Source of the DNA: Clostridia bacterium
Lineage (GTDB): Bacteria > Bacillota > Clostridia > Oscillospirales > CAG-272
Assembly: GCA_017450885.1 (NCBI GenBank)
Contig: JAFSSR010000011.1
Coordinates: 1-43,501, forward strand
Reading direction: 5' to 3'
DNA length: 43,501 nucleotides
The position numbers were made by a program, and so were the translations under genes. The notes under the pieces were generated by a model, which saw nothing but the letters and a program-made list of their open reading frames with translations, was not told the DNA's origin and did not search any database. This document shows, in pieces, positions 8,265-16,381 of the stretch (position 1 is the first letter of the stretch; every line of letters starts with the position of its first letter).

Positions 8265-8305
8265 AAAAAGACGCGGGAAAACGCTATGTTTTCCCCGCGT
8301 CTTTT
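8265..8305. terminator. Bidirectional terminator between YgjV and hydrolase genes
   Basis: AAAAGACGCGGGAAAAC pairs with GTTTTCCCCGCGTCTTTT across a short loop (one bulged C). A/T tracts flank both sides, as expected for a rho-independent terminator that works in both directions between converging genes. Confidence 0.85.
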
Positions 8306-9122
8306 ATATTATACGCCGTGTAAAAAAGTCGTACAGCCTGTCTCTGAAATCGGGGGCCGTATCGTACGCCGCGTGTCCGTATCCTTTATAAACGTGGTAA
8401 ACAAAATCGGTCTTTTCGCGGAAAACGCCGGCTATCTCCTCTATCGCGCCGCCGCCCAGCACCATATCGTCGCTCGATCCCGCGGCAAAGAGCGGACAGC
8501 GTATCTCCCCCGCGCGGTCCCTGAAGTCAAAGCCCCTCGCCGCGTTTGCAAGTACGGCAAAGCGTTCCAGCTCCTCCCCTGTCGCCGCTCTGCCCGCCTC
8601 GGCGAGCGCGTCCCTGAACATAGCGAACAATCCGGGAGGATAGAGCGCGCCGCCGAACGCGAGGTACAGCCCTTCCCCGTCCCCGCGCGCCGCTTTTTCG
8701 ATCCATTCTCCGACGGCTTTTGCGTTTTCCTCCGTCACGTTGACCGAGGTGGACGCCACCGCCAGCTTTTTTACCAGATCGGGACGGCTTGCGGCGATCT
8801 CGAGAGATATCATACCTCCCTGGGACGCGCCGAAAAGGCATATATCCCGAAGTCCGAGTGCGTCGAACGCCGCCGCGGAGCCGCGCGCCAGAGCGGATAT
8901 CGAACAATCCGCCGGGAGAGGCCGTCTCCTGTCGAAAACGAAGACGGTGAATTCATCCTCCATCACGCTGTACTCGCGCGCCACGGCGTCAGCCGACAGC
9001 ATAACGCTCTGCACGCTCAACCCGGGGATGATGACCATGGTCCTTTTTCCTCTTCCGAAGCGGAAAAAGTCGGTCTCAAAATCACCCGTTTTTACCGTTT
9101 CCGTTCTGATGGTCATATTCAT
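8304..9122 (-). CDS. Alpha/beta-fold hydrolase
   Basis: A 272-residue alpha/beta hydrolase. The nucleophile elbow GASQGG places the serine at residue 100; the acid is D218 or D219 in SSDD; the histidine is H250 in GYGHAAYD. The oxyanion strand VIIPGLS is near residue 30. The substrate is not evident; the family includes esterases, lactonases and peptidases. Its ATG overlaps the stop of the upstream VanX-like gene in an ATGA arrangement, so translation is probably coupled. This pairing with a D-Ala-D-Ala dipeptidase-like enzyme may mean a shared role in cell-wall turnover, but that is inference. Confidence 0.85.
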   Translation of the reverse strand: MNMTIRTETVKTGDFETDFFRFGRGKRTMVIIPGLSVQSVMLSADAVAREYSVMEDEFTVFVFDRRRPLPADCSISALARGSAAAFDALGLRDICLFGASQGGMISLEIAASRPDLVKKLAVASTSVNVTEENAKAVGEWIEKAARGDGEGLYLAFGGALYPPGLFAMFRDALAEAGRAATGEELERFAVLANAARGFDFRDRAGEIRCPLFAAGSSDDMVLGGGAIEEIAGVFREKTDFVYHVYKGYGHAAYDTAPDFRDRLYDFFTRRII

Positions 9123-9778
9123 CTTTTCAGGTACGCGGAGGATACCGGAAATTCAAAATAGGTGTCCGGGTAGGGCTCCTCCTTCAGCCGGAAATGCCAC
9201 CACTCGCATTCCAGGGGCTCAAAGCCGCTGCGGATCATCGCCTTCCGGAGCGTCATGCGGTTTTCATACTGCTCGTCGGTGATCCCGCGGAAGCCGGGAT
9301 GCGACACCTCGCTGAAAAGATCGAACGGGCTGCCCATATCGAGCTCCTTCCCCGTCTTCATATCAAGGAGGGTGAGATCGACCGCGCTGCCGCGGCTGTG
9401 ACTGGACATTTTTGCGATATATCCCTCGGCAAAAAGCTCCTGCTTTTCGAGCTCGGGATAGAAATACGGCTTCATACGGATATCCTGATCCTCTATTCCC
9501 CACAGCACGAAATGCCTGACCGCGCAGGCGGGACGGTAGGCGTCGAACACCTTGAGCCGGTATCCCCGGACCGCCATCTCGCTGCTGACCGCCTTCAGAG
9601 CGCGCGCCGTCTCCACCGTAAGGAGGGCGACCGGCTCCTCATACCCGTCGATGCGCTCGCCTATGAAATTATAGGTGGAATAATACCTTATCTCCTGCAC
9701 TATATGAGGAACGAAATCCGCAAGTACGACAAATCCGGAAGGGTCGTTCTCCACCCTGTTTTTGTATTCTTCTCTCAT
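9119..9778 (-). CDS. VanX-like D-Ala-D-Ala dipeptidase (M15D family)
   Basis: A 219-residue zinc dipeptidase. The motif SSHSRGSAVD supplies H127 and D134 as zinc ligands; EWWHF supplies catalytic E192 and ligand H195; VFDAYRP holds the conserved R82 that stabilises the transition state. DMGSPFD and the EVSH segment are also typical. Such enzymes cleave D-alanyl-D-alanine. Outside van clusters, as here with no vanH or vanA in view, they usually recycle wall-derived dipeptide. No signal peptide is seen, so it acts in the cytoplasm. ATG 9778 has a GAGG site seven bases upstream. It is co-transcribed with the downstream hydrolase. Confidence 0.9.
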   Translation of the reverse strand: MREEYKNRVENDPSGFVVLADFVPHIVQEIRYYSTYNFIGERIDGYEEPVALLTVETARALKAVSSEMAVRGYRLKVFDAYRPACAVRHFVLWGIEDQDIRMKPYFYPELEKQELFAEGYIAKMSSHSRGSAVDLTLLDMKTGKELDMGSPFDLFSEVSHPGFRGITDEQYENRMTLRKAMIRSGFEPLECEWWHFRLKEEPYPDTYFEFPVSSAYLKR

Positions 9779-9922
9779 CACCGCGCCTCGCTTTGGTCGG
9801 AAATGACGCTCCTGTTTTTTCGGGAAAGGGCGTCGGGCGGCGTTGACGCCGCTTATCGCTATTATATCATATAGCCGGGAAAAAATCCACCGTCAGTTCA
9901 AATATCGGTCCGGGTCAAAGAG

Positions 9923-9953
9923 AAAAAAGATCCCGCGGCGCGGGTCCGCGGGA
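9923..9953 (-). terminator. Terminator of the ZIP transporter gene
   Basis: On the minus strand a TCCCGCGG/CCGCGGGA stem (9953-9946 with 9938-9931) is followed by a run of T residues (9929-9923), a standard rho-independent terminator. Confidence 0.85.
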
Positions 9954-9971
9954 CTGTCATATATGTTCAAT

Positions 9972-10742
9972 TCATCCCAGAGCGACGTCGAGCGCCATCA
10001 TCAGAGTAAAGCCGAAGGCAAACCACATGACTCCCGTGTTCGACCTGCCCCCCGCGGACATCTCGGGGATCAATTCTTCAACGACCACGCAGATCATCGC
10101 TCCCGCCGCGAACGAGAGAAGATAGGGCATAGCCGGAGTCACAGCCTCGGCGGCGATCACGGTCAGAGCGCCGAAGACCGGCTCAACGGCTCCGGAAAGC
10201 GCGCCGTAAGAAAAGGAGCGCAGCTTGCTCTTTCCGTCCGCTCGCAGCGGCATGGAGATTATCGCCCCCTCGGGGAAATTCTGTATGGCTATCCCCAGGG
10301 CGAGCGCAAAGGCTCCGCCCGCCGTAATGTCAGCCGAGCCTCCGATGAGTCCGGCGTATATGACTCCAACCGCCATCCCCTCCGGGACGTTATGCAGCGT
10401 AACGGCAAAGACCATCATGGTCAGCCCTTTTACCCCTCCCTTTTTTCCCGCGTCCTCAGCCTCAAAAAGCGGGACAAGCCGGTCGATCAGCTTGAGAAAA
10501 AGCACGCCGCCCCAAAATCCGATAAGCGCCGGAAGAAAAGACAGCCTGCCGAGCCTCGCCGACCGTTCTATCGCGGGGATGATAAGGCTCCAGACCGACG
10601 CCGTAACCATTATCCCGGCGGAAAAGCCGGTAAGCGCCCGCCTCACCCGGAGGCTGAGGTCTTTTTTCATCAAAAACACGCAGGCGGAGCCGAGCGCCGT
10701 GCCGATAAACGGCACCGAAAGTCCGATCACAACATCCTTCAT
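9972..10742 (-). CDS. ZIP-family metal transporter
   Basis: A 256-residue membrane protein with about eight hydrophobic helices. The two metal-site motifs of the ZIP family are clear: HNVPEG at 117-122 and QNFPEG at 154-159, and VVEELIPE follows in a later helix. This is the GufA/ZupT type, predicted to import zinc or other divalent cations. A cytoplasmic loop near residues 94-105 is charged but lacks a His-rich stretch. GGAGGTG lies eight bases upstream of the ATG. It is a single-gene unit with its own terminator. Confidence 0.9.
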   Translation of the reverse strand: MKDVVIGLSVPFIGTALGSACVFLMKKDLSLRVRRALTGFSAGIMVTASVWSLIIPAIERSARLGRLSFLPALIGFWGGVLFLKLIDRLVPLFEAEDAGKKGGVKGLTMMVFAVTLHNVPEGMAVGVIYAGLIGGSADITAGGAFALALGIAIQNFPEGAIISMPLRADGKSKLRSFSYGALSGAVEPVFGALTVIAAEAVTPAMPYLLSFAAGAMICVVVEELIPEMSAGGRSNTGVMWFAFGFTLMMALDVALG

Positions 10743-10874
10743 TTTTACACCTCCAAAGGTTATTTTATGAAAGATGAAGGTAAGATGCCAAAGGCGGGCG
10801 CCGCTTATCCCGCGAAAAAATCCGGGTATTGTAAAAAAATCCGAAAAAACCGGGATTTTTTTACGCTTTGATTG

Positions 10875-10903
10875 TTGTTTTTTGAAAATATATATTATAT
10901 AAT
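10875..10903 (+). promoter_or_regulatory. Promoter of the diguanylate cyclase gene
   Basis: TTGTTT (10875-10880) and TATAAT (10898-10903) with a 17-base spacer in an AT-rich stretch, leaving an untranslated leader of about 80 bases before the ATG at 10994. Confidence 0.65.
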
Positions 10904-10993
10904 ATAAAGTGATCGAATATTTGATAATTTGGTTTTTTGGTAACTCGCTCGCCTTTTCATTCGATTTGATGTCAAAGAAATCGGGAGTTCAGC

Positions 10994-12157
10994 ATGGAAA
11001 ACACCTATTTTCTGGAATACTACGTCATAGTCAGCGCCTTTATTTTCATATTCTCCGCTTACATTTTCGTTAAGCTCAGCCGCGACGTGCTGAGAAAGAG
11101 CGAGTTCATAGTTTTCCGCGCCTTTATCGTTTCCTTCCAGTTTTATCTTTTGATGAACACCGTCTGGACGCTCTGCGAGTTCGAGGTCATACGTCTGCCC
11201 AACAAGCTGTTCACAACGGTGTGCCTGCTGTCGTTCGCAAGCGTAGCCTACATCGCCTTCGCGTTCTATTGCTACACCATTATCCATTTCAACCTTGCCG
11301 TCTCAAGGAGCAAGTGGGCGAATATCCTCGGCTTTATGCCGCTTGCCGCTGCGTTCGTCATGCTTCTCGTCTCGCTCCGTAACGGAATGATATTCTCCGT
11401 CACTCCGGAAGGACATATAGTCAACGGCCCCGCGTACATCGCGCTTCCGATCTGCTCTTTCGTCTACTTTATCGTCATCGCCGCCGTAGCCGTATATAAA
11501 GCGTTCAAGGTCCGCTCGAACAGCTCGCGGCGCAACGCGCTTTCCATCATCGGATCGGTCGTTTTCCTTATCGTATGGGTGCTCCTCGACGCCAAGTTCG
11601 ACCGGATAACGATCATACCCATAGCCGTTTTCTCGGTCATATTCTTCCTCTTTATCAACATCCAGCAGTCGAGCATTTATACGGACGCCCTGACGGGGCT
11701 GAACAACCGCCGCAGATCGGAGGAATATCTCGTCGATATGCTCGAGAACGTTTCGGAGCAAAATCCGTTCTATCTCTTTATCGGCGATCTTAACTCTTTC
11801 AAAAAGATCAACGACAAGTACGGACATATCGAAGGAGATAACGCGCTCGTCGTATTCGCAAACGTACTAAAGGAACACGTTGCCGCGAATTTCGGATTTG
11901 CCGCGAGATACGGCGGCGACGAGTTTATCTGGACCTGGCGCCCCTCAAAGGAAGACTTTTCTCCCGAGAGCGTGATATCCGCCATCAACTCCGCGCTCAA
12001 GGACCGCTGCCGCGAGGAGTATAAGGAATACACCGTGACCGTATCCATAGGATACGCGATCTGCGCCGACCCGCGGCGCTCGACATCCTCCTATATAAAA
12101 GAAGCGGACGAGATGCTGTACGCCAACAAGAAGGTATTTCATAATAAAACAGCGTAA
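10994..12157 (+). CDS. Membrane-bound diguanylate cyclase (GGDEF)
   Basis: A 387-residue protein with about seven membrane helices in residues 5-220, resembling the 7TM sensor modules of some histidine kinases, followed by a GGDEF domain from about 225. The DALTGLNNRR opening and an intact GGDEF at 307-311 suggest an active enzyme making cyclic di-GMP from GTP. The inhibitory RxxD site expected at about 298-301 is absent (ANFG), so product inhibition through that site is unlikely. The signal is unknown. It is followed by a HEAT-repeat gene 33 bases later, possibly in one operon. Confidence 0.9.
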   Translation: MENTYFLEYYVIVSAFIFIFSAYIFVKLSRDVLRKSEFIVFRAFIVSFQFYLLMNTVWTLCEFEVIRLPNKLFTTVCLLSFASVAYIAFAFYCYTIIHFNLAVSRSKWANILGFMPLAAAFVMLLVSLRNGMIFSVTPEGHIVNGPAYIALPICSFVYFIVIAAVAVYKAFKVRSNSSRRNALSIIGSVVFLIVWVLLDAKFDRITIIPIAVFSVIFFLFINIQQSSIYTDALTGLNNRRRSEEYLVDMLENVSEQNPFYLFIGDLNSFKKINDKYGHIEGDNALVVFANVLKEHVAANFGFAARYGGDEFIWTWRPSKEDFSPESVISAINSALKDRCREEYKEYTVTVSIGYAICADPRRSTSSYIKEADEMLYANKKVFHNKTA

Positions 12158-12190
12158 TTTAAAATATCATATAAAGGACGGTAAACAACC

Positions 12191-12544
12191 ATGTTATTCG
12201 GTAAAAAAGACATTTTCGCAAAGATCGACTCGCTCGCCGAAAAAGGACACCTCGGAAAGCTGATCGACATAGCGCAGACCAACGGCGACGAAAACGCGCG
12301 TATCGCCGCCTACAAGGCGATCGGAAATCTGCACGCGAAGGAAGCGGTCGACTCCCTTCTCGCCGTTTTCCGTACCGACGAAACGACCGAGGTCAAGCTC
12401 GCGGCGGCTGAAGCCCTCTCCCGCATAGCGACCAGAGCGGAGTTCGACGCCATGTTCCACGCCGCCGACAACGAGAGCGACGAGCAGGTCGCAAAGGCTC
12501 TGCGCGACGCCGCGGTAGAAGCCAAGGAAAGACAGAAATATTGA
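12191..12544 (+). CDS. Small HEAT-repeat protein
   Basis: A 117-residue all-helical protein. The repeats ENARIAAYKAIGNLHAKEAVDSLLAVF and TEVKLAAAEALSRIATRAEFDAMF have the HEAT/PBS-lyase-like pattern of paired helices used for protein-protein contact. There is no catalytic motif. It begins 33 bases after the diguanylate cyclase and is followed 18 bases later by the ASRT-like gene, so it probably belongs to a run of co-transcribed genes. Its partner is unknown. Confidence 0.8.
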   Translation: MLFGKKDIFAKIDSLAEKGHLGKLIDIAQTNGDENARIAAYKAIGNLHAKEAVDSLLAVFRTDETTEVKLAAAEALSRIATRAEFDAMFHAADNESDEQVAKALRDAAVEAKERQKY

Positions 12545-12562
12545 TCTCCGGAGGAATATACA

Positions 12563-12934
12563 ATGGCAGAACTGGGTAAAAAGAACTGGGTGTTCGCCGA
12601 CGGCGAGCTTCCGCCCAAGGACGGCACCGCGATCGAGGCGCACGAGTCGCTTATGATCCTCAACCTCAACGACAAGCCCGCCACCGTAAAGGCGACATTC
12701 CTCTTCGAGGATCGCGATCCCGTCGAGAATGTGACCCTGCACGTCGACGCGAAGCGCGTAAAGTGCACCCGTCTCGACAGACCGGTGGGCGACGAGGGCT
12801 ACAAGGTCCCCTTCGGTCAGTACGCGCTTGTTCTGAACAGCGACCTTCCCGTTTTCGCGGTGTTCGGCAGGCTTGATACCCGCCAGCCCAATATGGCTTT
12901 CTACACCGTTCAGGGACACAACTACGAGGATTGA
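12563..12934 (+). CDS. ASRT-like (sensory rhodopsin transducer family) protein
   Basis: A 123-residue beta-rich protein that resembles the Anabaena sensory rhodopsin transducer family (PF07100). Shared features are the start KKNWVFADGELPP, the segment HESLMILNLND, the FEDRDPV strand, RLDRP and the end FGRLDTRQ. Rhodopsin is not needed: most relatives occur in bacteria without it, and the family has been proposed to bind sugar-derived ligands. The adjacent NagB-like gene, 18 bases downstream, fits that view. GGAGG precedes the ATG. The link to carbohydrate sensing is inferred from context. Confidence 0.8.
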   Translation: MAELGKKNWVFADGELPPKDGTAIEAHESLMILNLNDKPATVKATFLFEDRDPVENVTLHVDAKRVKCTRLDRPVGDEGYKVPFGQYALVLNSDLPVFAVFGRLDTRQPNMAFYTVQGHNYED

Positions 12935-12952
12935 AAAGGACACGAACCCACC

Positions 12953-13729
12953 ATGGCAAAAACATTCAAAAAAGACAATCTGACCGTTAAGATCTCCGAC
13001 TCCCGCGTCGGGATGGGAAAGACCGCCGCCGCAGACGCAGCGGAAGCGCTGCGCCGCCTGCTTTCCGAAAAGGAGGAGGTCAACGTGATATTCGCCGCCG
13101 CTCCCTCCCAGAACGAGACGCTCGCCGCGCTCGTCAAGGAGCCGGGGATAGACTGGTCCCGCGTAAACGCCTTCCATATGGACGAGTACATCGGGCTCGC
13201 CCCCGACGCTCCGCAGCGTTTCGGAAAGTATCTCTACGACCACGTTTTCGGGCTTCTCCCCTTCAAGTCGGTCAACTACATCAAGCCCGACAAGGACGAC
13301 CCCGAGGCGACCTGCCGCGAGTACTCCGCCCTGCTCGAAAAGTATCAGCCTGACGTCATCATGATGGGCATAGGCGAGAACGGACATATAGCTTTCAACG
13401 ATCCGCCTGTCGCCGACTTCAACGATCCGAAGCTCATCAAGGTGGTAAAGCTGGACGAGATCTGCCGAAATCAGCAGGTCAACGACGGATGCTTTGCGTC
13501 GATCGGCGAGGTCCCGACTCACGCTCTTTCGCTCACCATCCCCGTCTTTATGAAGGCGGGAAAACTGATATGCAGCGTCCCCGCGCCGACAAAGGCGCAG
13601 GCGGTGTATGATACCATCCACAACGAAAAGTGCGACGAGACCTGCCCCGCGACCTGCATGAGAGGGCACAAGGACGCGACGCTCTATCTCGATCCCGACA
13701 GCGCCGCGCTTCTCGGCGAGGCGGAATGA
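12953..13729 (+). CDS. NagB-like glucosamine-6-phosphate deaminase/isomerase
   Basis: A 258-residue protein of the NagB/6-phosphogluconolactonase fold. HMDEYIGL (D77 equals E. coli D72) and GIGENGHIAFNDP are clear, with H145 in the position of the catalytic histidine, and TCMRGH near the end. In canonical NagB the loop reads G-x-G-x-D-G-H-I-A-F-N-E; here the Asp is Asn143 and the Glu is Asp150. The enzyme may therefore act on a related sugar phosphate or have altered activity. Its stop overlaps the start of the radical SAM gene (ATGA), indicating translational coupling. Confidence 0.88.
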   Translation: MAKTFKKDNLTVKISDSRVGMGKTAAADAAEALRRLLSEKEEVNVIFAAAPSQNETLAALVKEPGIDWSRVNAFHMDEYIGLAPDAPQRFGKYLYDHVFGLLPFKSVNYIKPDKDDPEATCREYSALLEKYQPDVIMMGIGENGHIAFNDPPVADFNDPKLIKVVKLDEICRNQQVNDGCFASIGEVPTHALSLTIPVFMKAGKLICSVPAPTKAQAVYDTIHNEKCDETCPATCMRGHKDATLYLDPDSAALLGEAE

Positions 13730-14664
13730 GCCCGCGCGCCGGCAGCCCGTTTCCCTATTCGGACACAAACAAGCGTTATCACACATACGACTATTATCTG
13801 CGTCGGAAATTCGGGCGTAAATGCGCCCGGATCACTCTCGACGCAGGTTTTTCCTGCCCTAATATAGACGGCGTGAGCGGGACCGGCGGATGCGTCTACT
13901 GCACCGCTCCGCTGACGCGCGGCAGGACGGTCGCCCCGCTTGCCGAGCAGTTCGCCGAAAGGAGAGCGGTCGAGAGCGCAAAGTGGCCGGGGAGCGCGTC
14001 CGTCGTTTATTTCAACGAGGGAACGAACACCTACGCCCCGACCGAAAAACTGCGCCAGCTTTTTGAAGAAGCCCTTTCCTTTCCCGACGTCGTCGGACTG
14101 GCTGTCGCCACCCGCGCGGACGCCTTATCCGACGAAACGGTCGATCTTTTGCGCGAGCTCGACCGCAGGACCTTCCTTGTTATTGAGCTCGGACTTCAGA
14201 GCATACACGACGAGACGGCCGTGCGGATAAACCGCGGTCACGACTACGCTTCCTTCCTCGCCGGGTATAACAAGCTCGCCGGACTCAACGTCTGCCTGCA
14301 TATCATAAACGGACTGCCGGGCGAAGATAAGGAAATGATGCTCGCCACCGCGCGGGAGATCGCGCGGCTCCGCCCGATGATGGTAAAGATACATATGCTG
14401 TACGTCACCGATGGGACCCCGATCGCCGAAATGTGGAAGAGAGGAGATCTTCCGCTCCTCACTCGGGAAGAATACGTCGGAACGGTCTGCGATCAGCTCG
14501 AATATCTGCCGCCCGAGACAGTCATCGGGCGTCTGACCGGCGACGGCGAGCGCTCTTCCCTTCTGGCTCCGAGCTGGACGCTCAAAAAGCTGGTCGTGCT
14601 GAACGAGATAGACAAGACGTTCGTAAAACGAAACAGTTATCAGGGAATATACTTCAAAGGATAG
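13726..14664 (+). CDS. Radical SAM protein, TIGR01212/YhcC family
   Basis: A 312-residue radical S-adenosylmethionine protein. The cluster cysteines are C44, C56 and C59, with the long first spacing (CPNIDGVSGTGGCVYC) that marks this family instead of the usual CxxxCxxC. Other hallmarks are YFNEGTNTYAP, IELGLQS and HIINGLPGED. Its reaction is not firmly known, although relatives are annotated near tRNA- or stress-related genes. It starts within the stop of the NagB-like gene and is followed 10 bases later by the tandem-Nudix gene, so the three are probably one operon. Confidence 0.9.
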   Translation: MSPRAGSPFPYSDTNKRYHTYDYYLRRKFGRKCARITLDAGFSCPNIDGVSGTGGCVYCTAPLTRGRTVAPLAEQFAERRAVESAKWPGSASVVYFNEGTNTYAPTEKLRQLFEEALSFPDVVGLAVATRADALSDETVDLLRELDRRTFLVIELGLQSIHDETAVRINRGHDYASFLAGYNKLAGLNVCLHIINGLPGEDKEMMLATAREIARLRPMMVKIHMLYVTDGTPIAEMWKRGDLPLLTREEYVGTVCDQLEYLPPETVIGRLTGDGERSSLLAPSWTLKKLVVLNEIDKTFVKRNSYQGIYFKG

Positions 14665-14674
14665 GTCGATAAGA

Positions 14675-15658
14675 ATGAGAGTTTTCGAGTTCATCGGACG
14701 CAACCGGAACAAGGCGTCGAGGACGCGCGTCGGATGCCGCGGCATCATCGTTCGCGGCGGGAAGATACTCATATCCAACGAGGTCAACGTAAAGCGCATG
14801 GAGACCCCGGGCGGCGGTATGGACGAAGGGGAGACCTTCGAGCAGTGCTGCGTGCGCGAGGTCGAAGAGGAGACCGGCTGTATCGTAAATCCGGGAAGGT
14901 ATATCGCCACCGTGCGTGAATTCCTCGACGATATGCTTTATATCAACTACTACTTCGAGTGCGGGCCGATCCGCGAGGACGGAAAGACCGGCTATACCGA
15001 GTCGGAGATACGCAACGGAATGAGACCGGAATGGATGCCGCTCGACGAGGTATACGACCGTTTTTCCCGCTATGAGAACTACCGGGATACCGACATGGAC
15101 ACGCGCAACCTTTTCCTGCGCGAGTTTTCGGCGATCGACGAGTATCTCTACGGAAAAAAGCGGGAGTACAGCGAAATAGATCTATACGGCAGGTTCGATC
15201 ACAAAACAGAATTCGAATACCTCCGTCTGACCGCCCGCGGAGCCGTTCTGCGCGGAGACGAGATCCTTATGTCGCACGAAAGAGAGACAGATCAGTGGCT
15301 TTTTCCGGGCGGAGGGCTCGAAAAGGGCGAGACGCTCGAAGAATGCTGCGCGCGTGAAATAGAGGAAGAGACCGGCGTCCTCGTCGATGTCGAAAGACAG
15401 TTTGCCCTTGTAAACGAACACTACGGCGACGCAAATTATCAGCACGCCTACTTTTTGTGCCGGTCAACAGGCGAAGGAAAGATCGAGATGACCGAGCGCG
15501 AGATAAGTTCCGACACGGCGCCCGAATGGATCAGGATCGACCGCCTGCTTGAAATACTCAAGCGCGACGCGGAGGGCGACGAAGACGCGGAAAATTTCTG
15601 CATCCATCGGCGGGAGTACCACGCTCTGTGCGCTCTGCTTGAAAGCTCGAAAAATTAA
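14675..15658 (+). CDS. Tandem Nudix hydrolase
   Basis: A 327-residue protein with two Nudix domains in one chain. The first box runs from G46 through REVEEETG (61-68); the second from G212 through REIEEETG (227-234). Both keep all box residues needed to bind magnesium and hydrolyse a nucleoside diphosphate linked to another group. The two halves are similar in length and sequence (E-x-CC-x-RE in each), which suggests internal duplication. Single-domain Nudix proteins are the rule. The substrate is unknown. It ends before a perfect bidirectional hairpin. Confidence 0.9.
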   Translation: MRVFEFIGRNRNKASRTRVGCRGIIVRGGKILISNEVNVKRMETPGGGMDEGETFEQCCVREVEEETGCIVNPGRYIATVREFLDDMLYINYYFECGPIREDGKTGYTESEIRNGMRPEWMPLDEVYDRFSRYENYRDTDMDTRNLFLREFSAIDEYLYGKKREYSEIDLYGRFDHKTEFEYLRLTARGAVLRGDEILMSHERETDQWLFPGGGLEKGETLEECCAREIEEETGVLVDVERQFALVNEHYGDANYQHAYFLCRSTGEGKIEMTEREISSDTAPEWIRIDRLLEILKRDAEGDEDAENFCIHRREYHALCALLESSKN

Positions 15659-15673
15659 TCGGCGGTCAAATAG

Positions 15674-15717
15674 AAAATCTCCGTGAGCGATCCTATAGGA
15701 TCGCTCACGGAGATTTT
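15674..15717. terminator. Bidirectional terminator between Nudix and HAD genes
   Basis: A perfect 44-base palindrome with 22-base arms centred on TCCTATAGGA, flanked by A and T tracts. It lies between two converging genes. Confidence 0.88.
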
Positions 15718-15727
15718 ATTATCGGTA

Positions 15728-16381
15728 TCAGAGATCGAATTTTCCGGAAAGCTGTGAGAAATCGTAAACGTACTCGTCGCAGAGCTCGCGCATCGCCTTC
15801 TCGTTCGGAGCGGCGGTGCCGTCATATACGCCCACGGTGTAAAATCCGAGCTTTTTCGCCGTCTGCGCCGCGATAAGCGCGTCCTCGAAGACCGCCGTCT
15901 CGGGGATGGGCGCGCCGACGTATTCGAGCGCTTTGAGGTATATGTCGGGCTCGGTCTTGGATGCGCCGACGTCGGTGCAGTTGATTATCTTTTCGACGTA
16001 TTTGTCAAGTCCGAAACGTTCGACCGCTATGTCGACCAGTATATGCTCGGTCGCTGTGGCTATCGCCATATTCACGCCGGCGCGCTTCAACCGCTCCATA
16101 AGCTCCAGCGCGTGCGGCTTGGGCTGAACTCTCGCGCGGTAGAACCTCGCCGCGGTGTCCATCATGCCCTGTATAATCTCTTCCGGCGTTTCGGAGAGCC
16201 CGTAATCCTCGATTATCATCTCGGCGGTCGCCTCGGTGGAATAAACGTAGTATTTATCCCGGAAATCGGGGCGCGGGACCTTTCCACGCTCGGCGAGGAA
16301 CTCTTCGCCGAAGCGGTCCCAATACCACATCGAGTCGAGGAGCGTCCCGTCGAGATCGAATATAACACCTTTTATGCTCAT
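15728..16381 (-). CDS. HAD-family phosphatase/phosphomutase-like protein
   Basis: A 217-residue HAD-superfamily hydrolase of the beta-phosphoglucomutase-like type. Motif I is FDLDGTLLDS with D9 and D11; motif II threonine is near 109 in AIATAT; motif III lysine is K142 in GASKTEPDIY; motif IV is FEDA with E166 and D167. A helical cap lies between motifs I and II. The substrate is probably a small phosphorylated metabolite. I chose ATG 16381, whose start overlaps the stop of the upstream thiamine pyrophosphokinase gene (ATGA) and has a GGAG site; a longer in-frame extension has no conserved sequence. Confidence 0.9.
   Translation of the reverse strand: MSIKGVIFDLDGTLLDSMWYWDRFGEEFLAERGKVPRPDFRDKYYVYSTEATAEMIIEDYGLSETPEEIIQGMMDTAARFYRARVQPKPHALELMERLKRAGVNMAIATATEHILVDIAVERFGLDKYVEKIINCTDVGASKTEPDIYLKALEYVGAPIPETAVFEDALIAAQTAKKLGFYTVGVYDGTAAPNEKAMRELCDEYVYDFSQLSGKFDL

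Noticed and set aside
9119..9778. Vancomycin-resistance gene cluster
   Set aside because: Only a VanX-like enzyme is present, with no vanH, vanA, vanR or vanS homologue next to it.
12194..13786. 530-codon open frame antisense to the HEAT, ASRT-like and NagB-like genes
   Set aside because: It covers three well-supported genes on the other strand and has no recognisable domain.
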